DNA of 64,000 nt, from NCBI RefSeq assembly GCF_038900055.1, contig NZ_JBBMQM010000001.1:2604001-2668000 (forward strand). Reading direction: 5' to 3'. Shown here in pieces: positions 1 to 7,847 of the stretch. The notes below the pieces were generated by a model that had not been told where the DNA came from, did not search any database, and saw only the letters and a program-made list of their open reading frames with translations. This stretch comes from Henriciella sp. AS95 (GTDB lineage: Bacteria; Pseudomonadota; Alphaproteobacteria; Caulobacterales; Hyphomonadaceae). The stretch's first letter is position 1; every line of letters starts with the position of its first letter. A program made the translations under genes and the position numbers.

Positions 1-811
1 TCAATAATCGAGAAATGTCATCGAAACTGAACAGTTTCTGCTCCTCACTCCAACTCTTCCAATCTCCCGGCTCACGCAAACTGGCAGCATCATCAAAATG
101 CATTGGCTTGTCGGCGAATCGGTGCCCCCCACCAAATATCGCATCCGTGCGACCCTGCTTCGCGATCTTGTAATTGTCCTCCTCATAACGCCTCAGTTTT
201 TCGACCATTTCCGAACTATCTCTCGCGCAACGCTGCACCGTGTTCACCAGTTTCCGAAAAAGCGATTGCAAAGGGCCGACGTTCGTGAGGTCGATATCAG
301 ATGATCCACTCACTTCCAGCTGCTGAAGTGCTGCATCCACATCAATCTCGATGTTGCGAGCCGTCAGTTGTATGCGAAGTGCGTCGCGAGTGAGATACTC
401 AGGCAGGAGTGCCAAGTCTTCTATTTTGACGGCTGAAAACAGCGCCTCCGTTGCGATGATTTCAGGTTGTTTCAGCGAAATTTTCAGAAGTGCAACCTTC
501 AGCTCCGCGGCTAATTGGGTTTCCCGGTAAAGTTCCGTGACCCGCTTGAGGTTGGTCGCCGAGTGGCGAGCGATGTGTCCAAACTCAGCCTTCAATAAAG
601 AAACAACTTTTTTGCGCTGCTGCTGTTCGTGGAACTTTTCGCGCCGGCTTTGAAACCAATTGGTAAAAACAGGCGCTAAAATCGCCGCGACCACCGCCCC
701 GATCGGAATGAGTACGTACCGCCATGGGACACCTTCACTCGCGGCGGCTGACGCTGATATTTGCACCGCGTGAAATACTTGCCAATGCAACACTTCAACT
801 ACGTACATCAT
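1..811 (-). CDS. Membrane-anchored coiled-coil protein of unknown function, C-terminus outside window
   Basis: From an ATG-ATG pair at 811 the minus strand stays open for 270 codons to the first base of the window, so the gene is truncated only by the window edge. The protein has one clear membrane helix at about residues 33–50 (VLIPIGAVVAAILAPVF), then a basic, Gln-rich helical stretch (REKFHEQQQRKK) that looks coiled-coil, then a long hydrophilic helical domain in which I recognise no motif. The upstream Shine-Dalgarno is weak (AGAAGATAG). It is divergent from the kinase-like gene at 862, with about 50 bp between the starts, so the two may share a control region. Base composition is AT-richer than the core genes to the right, which suggests transferred DNA. 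Function unknown. Confidence 0.75.
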   Translation of the reverse strand, partial: MMYVVEVLHWQVFHAVQISASAAASEGVPWRYVLIPIGAVVAAILAPVFTNWFQSRREKFHEQQQRKKVVSLLKAEFGHIARHSATNLKRVTELYRETQLAAELKVALLKISLKQPEIIATEALFSAVKIEDLALLPEYLTRDALRIQLTARNIEIDVDAALQQLEVSGSSDIDLTNVGPLQSLFRKLVNTVQRCARDSSEMVEKLRRYEEDNYKIAKQGRTDAIFGGGHRFADKPMHFDDAASLREPGDWKSWSEEQKLFSFDDISRLL

Positions 812-861
812 TTATCTATCTTCTATAAAGCAGCATGAGATCCAGAAACGCCGGAGTTAGA

Positions 862-1536
862 ATGCATAACTTTCCCGTTGAAACGCAACAAATAGAAAAC
901 TTGCCACACGGTCTCGATCTCATCGTGAACCGTCGGCTGGCATCCAGCTTCTCTCGCGCTGCGCCGTTTTTCGTTCACATGTTAGGCGTTCCTGGAGCCG
1001 GAAAGTCAGTGATCGCTCGAATGCTCTATGGGACGATTACAAGTTGGTTGCCGGAAGCGCCGTCATACGTTGGCTTTGACCGCCTTATGGCGGAGATTCC
1101 AGCTTATCAAGATACGCCTGACATCGTTGAAGCATTCGCCAAATACGAACTTCCAGCCCGTGCGGCGGGTTATGCGCTACTTAAGGAACTCATCTCAAAA
1201 CGCGCTTCTATTTTCCTCGACCATGGAGGATCTGCTGCTGAGCATCCGGAAATTCTGCGCTTGGCGAAACGTCAGTTTGGGTATCGCATTTATGTTGTTT
1301 CCGTAGAGGTCGATAATGACATTTGCCAATCTCGCATCGAAGCACGAGCGAAGGCAGAAGGTCGGCACACTCCGCCGGACTACATCTCTGAACGAGCCTT
1401 GCAGATTGAAGAGATGGTGCCGGAGTATACTGACATAAGCGACCAGTTCTTCGCCTTCAAAAACAATACGCAATCAGACCTCGTGAAGATCGTCACTGAT
1501 CAATCCCTCAAAGCGGCCTCAATAATATCATCCTAA
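862..1536 (+). CDS. Zeta-toxin-like P-loop kinase
   Basis: The 224-residue protein has a Walker A motif, GVPGAGKS, at residues 42–49. After it comes FDRLMAEIPAYQ, which resembles the substrate-site segment of zeta toxins (Asp, Arg, then Pro-Tyr), a Walker B-like IFLDHGG, and a late Arg-rich segment (RIEARAKAEGR) like the lid of zeta kinases. Family members phosphorylate UDP-N-acetylglucosamine or other small substrates, and some are toxins of toxin–antitoxin pairs. I chose ATG 862 because GGAG lies 5 bases upstream; an earlier in-frame ATG at 835 lacks a good ribosome site. No epsilon-type antitoxin is seen, so a toxin role is only a possibility. It could also be a general AAA-type small-molecule kinase. 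Composition is AT-rich like its divergent neighbour. Confidence 0.7.
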   Translation: MHNFPVETQQIENLPHGLDLIVNRRLASSFSRAAPFFVHMLGVPGAGKSVIARMLYGTITSWLPEAPSYVGFDRLMAEIPAYQDTPDIVEAFAKYELPARAAGYALLKELISKRASIFLDHGGSAAEHPEILRLAKRQFGYRIYVVSVEVDNDICQSRIEARAKAEGRHTPPDYISERALQIEEMVPEYTDISDQFFAFKNNTQSDLVKIVTDQSLKAASIISS

Positions 1537-1540
1537 GAAC

Positions 1541-1699
1541 TCAATCTTCGGAATCATTCGGCCGCTCCCTCGTAAAGCCCGGATTAGACTGCTTGTCGTC
1601 GCGGGCCTTACGGGCCGCCTGTTTACGCCGTTTGAGATTGTCGCGCAGGGCCGCTTTCAGCCGTTTATCGCGTTCGCTTTCGCCGTCTCTTGCTGCCAT
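1541..1699 (-). CDS. Small basic conserved-type hypothetical protein, 52 residues
   Basis: A 52-codon frame on the minus strand starts at an ATG with a good Shine-Dalgarno (GGAAGGAT about 8 bases upstream). The product is very basic and helical, rich in Arg, Lys and Ala (KAALRDNLKRRKQAARKA at about residues 15–32), with an acidic end. From memory, alphaproteobacteria carry small basic proteins of this look beside tRNA or housekeeping genes. The composition suggests nucleic-acid or ribosome binding, but nothing in the sequence proves this. It is convergent with the kinase-like gene and divergent from the tRNA. It is too short for many gene callers. Confidence 0.6.
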   Translation of the reverse strand: MAARDGESERDKRLKAALRDNLKRRKQAARKARDDKQSNPGFTRERPNDSED

Positions 1700-1776
1700 T
1701 TGTTCAGTGATCCTTCCGAAACGGTCTTTTCATACTTCCCGGCATAAGCTAAGGGCACCCCACGCTAGCTTCAAAT

Positions 1777-1851
1777 GCCGCGGTAGCTCAGTGGTAGAGC
1801 GCATCATTGGTAATGATGAGGTCGACAGTTCAATTCTGTCTCGCGGCACCA
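1777..1851 (+). tRNA. tRNA-Thr (anticodon GGT), CCA encoded
   Basis: The sequence folds as a standard cloverleaf. The acceptor GCCGCGG pairs with TCGCGGC (one G-U pair). The D arm is GCTC…GAGC, the anticodon stem CATCA/TGATG encloses loop TTGGTAA with anticodon GGT, and the T stem GACAG/CTGTC encloses a TTCAA-type loop. The discriminator A is followed by an encoded CCA, included in the coordinates. It reads threonine ACC and ACU codons. Confidence 0.95.
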
Positions 1852-1876
1852 TCCTAATCCAGTTCGCTTCGCGAAA

Positions 1877-1899
1877 AAATCGATCCCTGGGGTCGATTT
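1877..1899 (+). terminator. Possible tRNA terminator hairpin
   Basis: AAATCGA at 1877–1883 can pair with TCGATTT at 1893–1899 around a CCC…GGG-rich centre, 25 bases after the tRNA. The following tract is T-rich only in part, so this is a weak intrinsic terminator or a processing hairpin. Confidence 0.35.
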
Positions 1900-2071
1900 C
1901 TGGATTTGGATTCCGCAAACCATGGTCACACGCCGCTCTCCTCTGTCATCGACAGTTATGTTGATCTCCTGCGAACTGGGCGGATGGGGCATCATGCAAT
2001 GTCTTGTTGGCCGTGTCGCGCGGCTCTAGCATGACGCTGTCAGACCAGATCACCGGATAGCCCGCTCACCC

Positions 2072-3772
2072 ATGCAGATTGCAGACAGCCTCGCCGAAGA
2101 AGCCCAGCAAGCCTATCGGACTGGCAATTTTGACCTTGCCGAACGCAAGCTCGCCGAGAGTCTCACCCATCCAACCGACACCGGCGCGCGCAGAAGGCGC
2201 CTGCCGAGCCTTGCCCGTCTGCAGGCGCATCTGGGCGATCTTCACGCCGCCGAGCAGACCTTCAGCGCCGCTGTCGAAATCGCGCCCGCCGACACCGGAC
2301 TGATTGTAGAGCATGCAAAAACCCTCAACGCGCTTGGCCGACACAGCGATGCGCTCGCCCGGCTCTACAAACTCCCGGCGAGTGTTCGCGCGACATTTGA
2401 CGTGCTGTCGCTGACCGCCGACACAGCCCGCAAGGCGCGCCAGTGGTCTCAGGCCGCCGAGACGGCGCGCAAGGCGCTGGCCGTCAATCCGAACAGCCGG
2501 AACATGAAAATCGTCCTCGCCGCTGCGCTTGCGCGCCAGGGCGACTGGGAGCGCGCCGAACCGCTATTCGATGCCCTAAAGGACAATGCCCCCGCGATGG
2601 AAATGCGGGCCGGTGCGCTGACGGGCGCTGGCCGGACGCAGGAAGCTGAGCGCTGCCTCATCGATGCGCTGGAGCGTCACCCCTTCGACCCCGGCCTGCA
2701 CAATGCCCTCGCCATGATCCGCTGGATGGCTGGCGAAACGGATACGTTCGCAGACACCTTGCTGCAGGCGCTGAAAACCCGGCCGGCCGATGCCGGTCTC
2801 GCCATGACCGCCGCTGACCTGCTGTCCCGCGCCGAGCAAAAGGAGGATGCTCTGGCGATCATTCGTACTCTGGCGCGGTATCAGTCGGCCCCTCAGATTG
2901 ACGCCGCCATGGCGCAGCTCGAAAGTGATACCGGTGCACACGAGGCCGCCAGCCAACGGATTGAAAAAGCAGTCGCAGCCGCGCCGAGGCTCGATCCACT
3001 GAGGCGCAGCGCAGCCGGTATCCTGCTTCGCGCCGGCCACGCCGAAGCCGCCTTGTCCCATACGCTCTGGGGGCGTGAGCGTGACCGGTTTGACCAAGAA
3101 TGGATTGCCCTGCACACCACAGCCCAGCGCGCCAGCGGTGACGAGGACTGGCGCGAGCTCTACGATTTTCAGAATTTCGTTCGTACGTTTGAACTCAAGC
3201 CGCCCGAAGGCTTCGAGACGACCGAGCAGTTCATTGTCGCGCTCGCCGAGCGCCTGCGGGAGCTTCACAGCTTTTCCAGCCACCCGCTCGACCAGTCGCT
3301 TCGCGGCGGAAGCCAGCTCGAACTCGACCCGTCTTTACCTCAAGATCCTCTCATCAAGGCAGCGATGGATGGGTTTCTCGATTGCGCCGCGCGATACATG
3401 GCTGCCATCGGCAACAGCCCTGACCATCCGTTTACAGCCCGCAATACCGGCAAGGTGAAGATGAGCGGATGCTGGTCCGTTCGCCTGCGCTCCGGCGGCT
3501 CACATGTGAACCACATCCACCCGGAAGGCTGGATATCGTCGGCTTTTTATGTGGCGGTCCCGCCCTCTGTGAAAGCGGGCAGCAATACGCGCGATGGCTG
3601 GTTGACGTTTGGCGATCCCCGCTTCCCCGTGCCCGGCCTTCAGGCAGAGCATTTCGTGAAGCCGGAAGAAGGCAAGCTGGCGCTCTTCCCCTCCTATATG
3701 TGGCACGGGGTGCAGCCCTTTCAGGATGAGGCCGAACGCATAACGATTGCGTTCGACCTCGTTCCGTCCTGA
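2072..3772 (+). CDS. TPR-repeat protein with C-terminal 2OG-Fe(II) oxygenase domain
   Basis: The 566-residue protein has an N-terminal half of tetratricopeptide repeats (about residues 1–350, with many A-x-x-Y/L-x-x-A-L patterns) and a C-terminal domain like the 2OG-FeII_Oxy_5 family. That domain shows an HIHP motif (His481 and His483), a following aromatic strand segment, a distal His545 in YMWHGV, and an ERITIAFD strand carrying the 2-oxoglutarate-binding Arg. Such enzymes use Fe(II) and 2-oxoglutarate to hydroxylate peptide or small-molecule substrates; the TPRs may hold the substrate. The stop is 5 bases from the convergent peptidase stop. In related bacteria, TPR–oxygenase and TPR–sulfotransferase genes tend to sit near TonB receptors, as here. 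Substrate unknown. Confidence 0.8.
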   Translation: MQIADSLAEEAQQAYRTGNFDLAERKLAESLTHPTDTGARRRRLPSLARLQAHLGDLHAAEQTFSAAVEIAPADTGLIVEHAKTLNALGRHSDALARLYKLPASVRATFDVLSLTADTARKARQWSQAAETARKALAVNPNSRNMKIVLAAALARQGDWERAEPLFDALKDNAPAMEMRAGALTGAGRTQEAERCLIDALERHPFDPGLHNALAMIRWMAGETDTFADTLLQALKTRPADAGLAMTAADLLSRAEQKEDALAIIRTLARYQSAPQIDAAMAQLESDTGAHEAASQRIEKAVAAAPRLDPLRRSAAGILLRAGHAEAALSHTLWGRERDRFDQEWIALHTTAQRASGDEDWRELYDFQNFVRTFELKPPEGFETTEQFIVALAERLRELHSFSSHPLDQSLRGGSQLELDPSLPQDPLIKAAMDGFLDCAARYMAAIGNSPDHPFTARNTGKVKMSGCWSVRLRSGGSHVNHIHPEGWISSAFYVAVPPSVKAGSNTRDGWLTFGDPRFPVPGLQAEHFVKPEEGKLALFPSYMWHGVQPFQDEAERITIAFDLVPS

Positions 3773-3776
3773 AGGC

Positions 3777-5843
3777 CTATTCTTCGGCAGGCGGCACCCA
3801 GCCGGGGCCGATATTCGCCTGGAAGAAATCAACCGCATCGGTCAGGATTTCAGCCCATTCGCTGGCCTGGTGAGCGCTGAAATAGTGATCCATATCCGGC
3901 ACCAGCATGTATTGGAACGGCTTTTCCGCCGCGCTGAGTTTGCTGATCATGATCTCTGATTGCTCTACCGGCACAGTCGAATCCTTCTCACCGTGAACGA
4001 TGAAAAGTGGCATATCGATCTTGTCGATGTTCTGAGCGGCCGACGACTCGTCCAGCGAGCTGTCGCTGCGGCTGCCGATCGCATTCGTCCAGTATTTGTA
4101 AGAAACGCTCGTCGTTCCGCCCTGCTCTTGGCGAACCCATTTCAGCATCTCGCGCAGATCGGAAACGCCCGCACCCGCAAACGAACACTGGTAAAGGTCG
4201 GTGTCCATGAAGCTGGCCGTAAAGGCGACATAGCCGCCATGTGACCAGCCAGCGACACACATCCGGTCAGGATCTGCGATACCGTCGGCAATCACCGCTT
4301 CTGCAGAGGCGCGGACATCGCTCTGAATCAGCCCGCCCCATTGGCCCCAGCCGGCTTCGACGAAGGCACGGCCAAAGCCCGATCCACCGCGGAAATTCGG
4401 CTGGATCACAGCATAGCCCTGAGAGGCCCAATAGGTCGCAAAGGGATCAAAGCCGAACGTGTCGCGGGCTTCCGGCCCGCCATGCGGCACAACAATCATT
4501 GGCAGATTGCGGGTTTCCGGCGTAGCGCCAGGTGGAAGCCAGAGATACCCCCACAGCGGCGTGCCGTCGGCGCCCTCAAAGTCGTAAACGCTCGATGTCG
4601 GCAGAAGCGCCGGGTTGAATGGGCGTGCCTGCTGCAGGCGGGACAGCTCACGGTTCGGCACATTGTACGTGTAATATGTACCGAGATCTTGTGGACCGGT
4701 GACCTCGATCATGATGGTGTTGGTGATGTCGCCACCCGGCACCACACGGAACTGTGCGTTGTCACCGATCGCCTGGGACAGACCGGCAAGCTCGTTCGCG
4801 AAGGCCTCTGTCTGGCCGATACACGTATATTTAAAGCCCTGGTAGCAGGCCGCTGCGACGGCATCGGTCAGCGGGTCCCGGATGACCTGGAACACATCGA
4901 AATCATCATTCTCGAAAACAACATCGACATACTCGCCGGTCGCCGTGTCGTAGACATAGAGACCATTTGTGTCGCGACCTTCAGGACGCGCACTGACAAT
5001 AGCCGTGCCGGGTCGAGGTCCTGGTCCGACACCGGCAAAGTCAGGCGCACCGTTTGCGCCTTCGGCCCCGCGAAAGCGTGCGATCTCAGTCCACTTTCCG
5101 GAGTTTGCTGGACTGCGCAGCCAGGCCGTCCCGCGACCGCCAGCAACAATGTCCTGACGCAAAACGGGATTTTCTGCTGAATCGAGCACCCAGCCGACGG
5201 TACGCTGGCTGCCGGAATCGATGGTTTCATTCTTGCCGGTATTGATATCGACTTTGCGAAGTTCCGTGCCGCCATAGCTTGGGATCAGCATCAGGACATG
5301 GTCCGGATCCTTGCGAAGAATATCGGCGATATTCGCGCTAATCGTCCGCGGCAGAGCCTGGTCGAGGGACGGGTCGTACAGAGATAGCAGATTGGAGCCA
5401 TCGGTATTGACCGCGTAAATCCGGGTCACAAAGCCGAAGCCTTCACTCATTGGATCGACGGTCGCCGTGCGCCGCGCTGAGCTGGCCTTGTCGACCTTGA
5501 TCTCGTATTTCTGCTGCACACTGAAGAGGATGCGGTTGTTGTTCTTGAATTGAACCCCCGTGATCGACAGGCTGTCCTCAGATGTCGCGCGCTGGATCGG
5601 CGTGACGGCTCCGGTTTCGCGATCAATCAGGATAAGCGTATCGGCGTCGGGCTTGGAGAGAACCGCTGCCACAAGGCGGCCATCCGGCGAAAGGCTCGGA
5701 CTAAAGAAAGTATCCTTGCCGACGACGGCGCTGATATCGAGCCGCTCAACCTGCGCCTGTGCCGGCGCAGCTGATATGGCCAACGCAACGCTGATGGTTG
5801 CGGCTCCTGCGAGCCCCCGGAAATTGTTGATGATCTGTTTCAA
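3777..5843 (-). CDS. Exported S9 family (prolyl-oligopeptidase-like) serine peptidase
   Basis: I chose the TTG at 5843 as start because AAAGGGG lies 6 bases before it and it gives a clean signal peptide (MKQIINNFRGLAG, then a hydrophobic core ending AAPAQAQ). The mature protein has an N-terminal beta-propeller-like region and a C-terminal alpha/beta-hydrolase domain. The catalytic triad is visible: Ser534 in GWSHGGY, Asp621 in GEKDSTVP and His653 in DMDHYF. Members cleave short peptides or remove N-terminal dipeptides or acyl-amino acids in the periplasm. With the nearby TonB receptor it could trim imported peptides. An in-frame TTG at 5879 is the only alternative start and lacks a ribosome site. 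Length, about 688 residues, is normal for the family. Confidence 0.9.
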   Translation of the reverse strand: MKQIINNFRGLAGAATISVALAISAAPAQAQVERLDISAVVGKDTFFSPSLSPDGRLVAAVLSKPDADTLILIDRETGAVTPIQRATSEDSLSITGVQFKNNNRILFSVQQKYEIKVDKASSARRTATVDPMSEGFGFVTRIYAVNTDGSNLLSLYDPSLDQALPRTISANIADILRKDPDHVLMLIPSYGGTELRKVDINTGKNETIDSGSQRTVGWVLDSAENPVLRQDIVAGGRGTAWLRSPANSGKWTEIARFRGAEGANGAPDFAGVGPGPRPGTAIVSARPEGRDTNGLYVYDTATGEYVDVVFENDDFDVFQVIRDPLTDAVAAACYQGFKYTCIGQTEAFANELAGLSQAIGDNAQFRVVPGGDITNTIMIEVTGPQDLGTYYTYNVPNRELSRLQQARPFNPALLPTSSVYDFEGADGTPLWGYLWLPPGATPETRNLPMIVVPHGGPEARDTFGFDPFATYWASQGYAVIQPNFRGGSGFGRAFVEAGWGQWGGLIQSDVRASAEAVIADGIADPDRMCVAGWSHGGYVAFTASFMDTDLYQCSFAGAGVSDLREMLKWVRQEQGGTTSVSYKYWTNAIGSRSDSSLDESSAAQNIDKIDMPLFIVHGEKDSTVPVEQSEIMISKLSAAEKPFQYMLVPDMDHYFSAHQASEWAEILTDAVDFFQANIGPGWVPPAEE

Positions 5844-5968
5844 AACTGACCCCTTTGCTGGACACTGACCTTGGATCAACTAAGGTCGGGAAAACAAATT
5901 TTACGGCCAAATGACGCCCATTCCCGACAACAGGATGTAGCTTAGAATCCGACCCTGTCTGGGATGCT

Positions 5969-7621
5969 ATGGATACCCGGCAAATGACGCAACGCCCAAT
6001 TGCTTTTGAGCAGCAGCAGCAAATCAGCAGTTTACTTGGACAGGGCGTTCACGCGATGCGTTCTGGCGACCATGTACGCGCCGCTGACTTCGCTCAGCTC
6101 GCGCTCAGAATCGACCGGAATTTCCCGCCAGCATGGGTCCTGCTCTGCCGCTGCCTTCTGGTTATGGAGAGCGGGGACGACCTGCGCGCTTTTCGCGATG
6201 CGTTGGGCGCAATACCGACAAACGACCCTGCGCACATGCTACTGAAAGCGGATTTCCCCCGTGTATTGGCCCGACGGGGGTTTATGGCGGAAGCCGTTGC
6301 CACGATTGAAGACGTGGTCAAGCAACAGTCCTTGAGCACTCGCCAGAAGGATACTGTGGGTCAGACACTCTCACATCTCGGCCTGCACGAGGAAGCCCTT
6401 CCGCATCTGAAAGCGGCTGTCAGCGAAGCGCCTGACGATCTCTCCGCGAACTACAACCTTGGTACTGTTTTGCGTCATCTCGGCGATATAGACGGTGCTG
6501 AGCGCCACCTTGAAAAAGCGCTCGCCGCCGACCCCTTGCATGGTCTGTCTCACTTCTCGATTGCCGGACTGCGAAAATGGGATACTGCAAATAATCACAT
6601 CGCCCGGCTGGAAAAGGCTCTCGAGCAGGGCCCCGGGACGGCGATGGACCGGGCGCGCATCAATTACGCAATCTTTCAGGAAGCCGACGGGCTGAAGCTG
6701 CATGAGCGGGCCTGGGAAGCACTTCAGGCAGGCGCCAGCATATGCGCCGAGGAAATGCCGTATGATCTTGAAGACCGCAGGGCCTTGTCCGCGTCGCTGC
6801 GGTCAGCCTTCGGCGACGATATCGATGGTCGCGCGCCTTTGCCCGCTGATGACAGCGAGCCGATCCCCATCTTCATTCTTGGTCTTCCGCGGTCCGGAAC
6901 GACGCTCGTCGAGCAGATATTCGCAGCCCACCCGGACGTCACTCCGATGGGCGAGACTTACGGCATGCACATCGCACTTCGGCGCGCGAATGGCGGCACC
7001 GGACACGATATTTTCAGTCCTGGCGAAGTCGAACAGCTTCACGATTTGAATTGGGAAGACGTCCGCGCGACTTATCTCGATGAAACACGTCATCTGTTTG
7101 GCAATACACGCTATGTCACCGAGAAACTGCCGCAGAACTACGCCTATACGGGCGCGATCCGAAAGGCGTTTCCCTATTCGCCGATCATCCACCTGCGCCG
7201 GAATCCTATGGACAGCCTGTTCGGTGCCTACAAGGTGTTGTTCGGCAACGATTCCTATCTGTGGTCCTATCGCCAGGAAGACCTCGCCGCGAATTACCAG
7301 CTTTATCGCGACATGATGAATCACTGGCAGACCGCCATGGGCGACGGTTTGTCCTCAGTGATCCTGGAACAGCTTATCAGTGATCCCGAAAGCGAGATCA
7401 GACGATTGCTGGACGAAGCCGGTCTGCCCTTCAATGAAGCCTGTCTGTCTCCTCATAAGGCCAGGCGCGGCGTTGCAACGGCATCGAGCGTGCAGGTTCG
7501 CCGACCGATCAATTCGAGCGGCGTGGACGCCTGGCGGGCATATGAAAACCGGTTGGCCCCGCTCGTGGCATCCTTGCAGGCAATGGGATTCATCGACCAG
7601 CAAGGCAACGCCATCTGGTAA
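5969..7621 (+). CDS. TPR-repeat sulfotransferase family protein
   Basis: The 550-residue protein has TPR-like helical repeats in its first half (about residues 20–260), then a sulfotransferase domain that opens with the PAPS 5'-phosphosulfate-binding loop FILGLPRSGTTLVEQIF at about residues 297–313. Further on it has a VTEKLPQNY segment and HLRRNPMDSLFGAYK, which fits the 3'-phosphate-binding region of the family. Such proteins transfer sulfate from PAPS to a peptide tyrosine, glycan or small-molecule acceptor. It is divergent from the S9 peptidase, about 125 bp apart, and convergent with the TonB receptor. No signal peptide is seen, so it acts in the cytoplasm. The acceptor cannot be told from sequence. 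Confidence 0.85.
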   Translation: MDTRQMTQRPIAFEQQQQISSLLGQGVHAMRSGDHVRAADFAQLALRIDRNFPPAWVLLCRCLLVMESGDDLRAFRDALGAIPTNDPAHMLLKADFPRVLARRGFMAEAVATIEDVVKQQSLSTRQKDTVGQTLSHLGLHEEALPHLKAAVSEAPDDLSANYNLGTVLRHLGDIDGAERHLEKALAADPLHGLSHFSIAGLRKWDTANNHIARLEKALEQGPGTAMDRARINYAIFQEADGLKLHERAWEALQAGASICAEEMPYDLEDRRALSASLRSAFGDDIDGRAPLPADDSEPIPIFILGLPRSGTTLVEQIFAAHPDVTPMGETYGMHIALRRANGGTGHDIFSPGEVEQLHDLNWEDVRATYLDETRHLFGNTRYVTEKLPQNYAYTGAIRKAFPYSPIIHLRRNPMDSLFGAYKVLFGNDSYLWSYRQEDLAANYQLYRDMMNHWQTAMGDGLSSVILEQLISDPESEIRRLLDEAGLPFNEACLSPHKARRGVATASSVQVRRPINSSGVDAWRAYENRLAPLVASLQAMGFIDQQGNAIW

Positions 7622-7789
7622 AGCGCGGCATCCGTGCGACGATGCACGCTGCCCCTTCCCAAACAACAAAGCGCCTCGCGCATGGCACTGCGGACGGGCC
7701 CTGCCCTTGCCGGCGGCTGTACACTGTTCGGCCGCAATCTGCGTTGTCCGCATTCTGCCGTTTATTTCCCTGTGCCCTCGCGTCACCAC

Positions 7790-7821
7790 AAAAAAAGAGG
7801 CAGCGGACGAACCGCTGCCTC
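7790..7821 (-). terminator. Strong intrinsic terminator of the TonB receptor gene
   Basis: A perfect 10-bp stem, GAGGCAGCGG (7797–7806) with CCGCTGCCTC (7812–7821), has a 5-base loop. On the minus strand it is followed directly by a run of Ts (the A run just before 7797), 27 bases after the receptor stop codon. Confidence 0.9.
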
Positions 7822-7847
7822 TCAATATTAGATGGGATGGACCCCTA

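Noticed and set aside
1777..1851. tRNA-Thr as an integration site of a left-hand island
   Set aside because: The AT-rich genes lie on the 5' side of the tRNA with a core-like gene between, and no integrase or repeated tRNA 3' end is seen.
7790..7821. CRISPR or REP element at the perfect hairpin
   Set aside because: A single copy followed by a T run right after a gene end is an ordinary intrinsic terminator.
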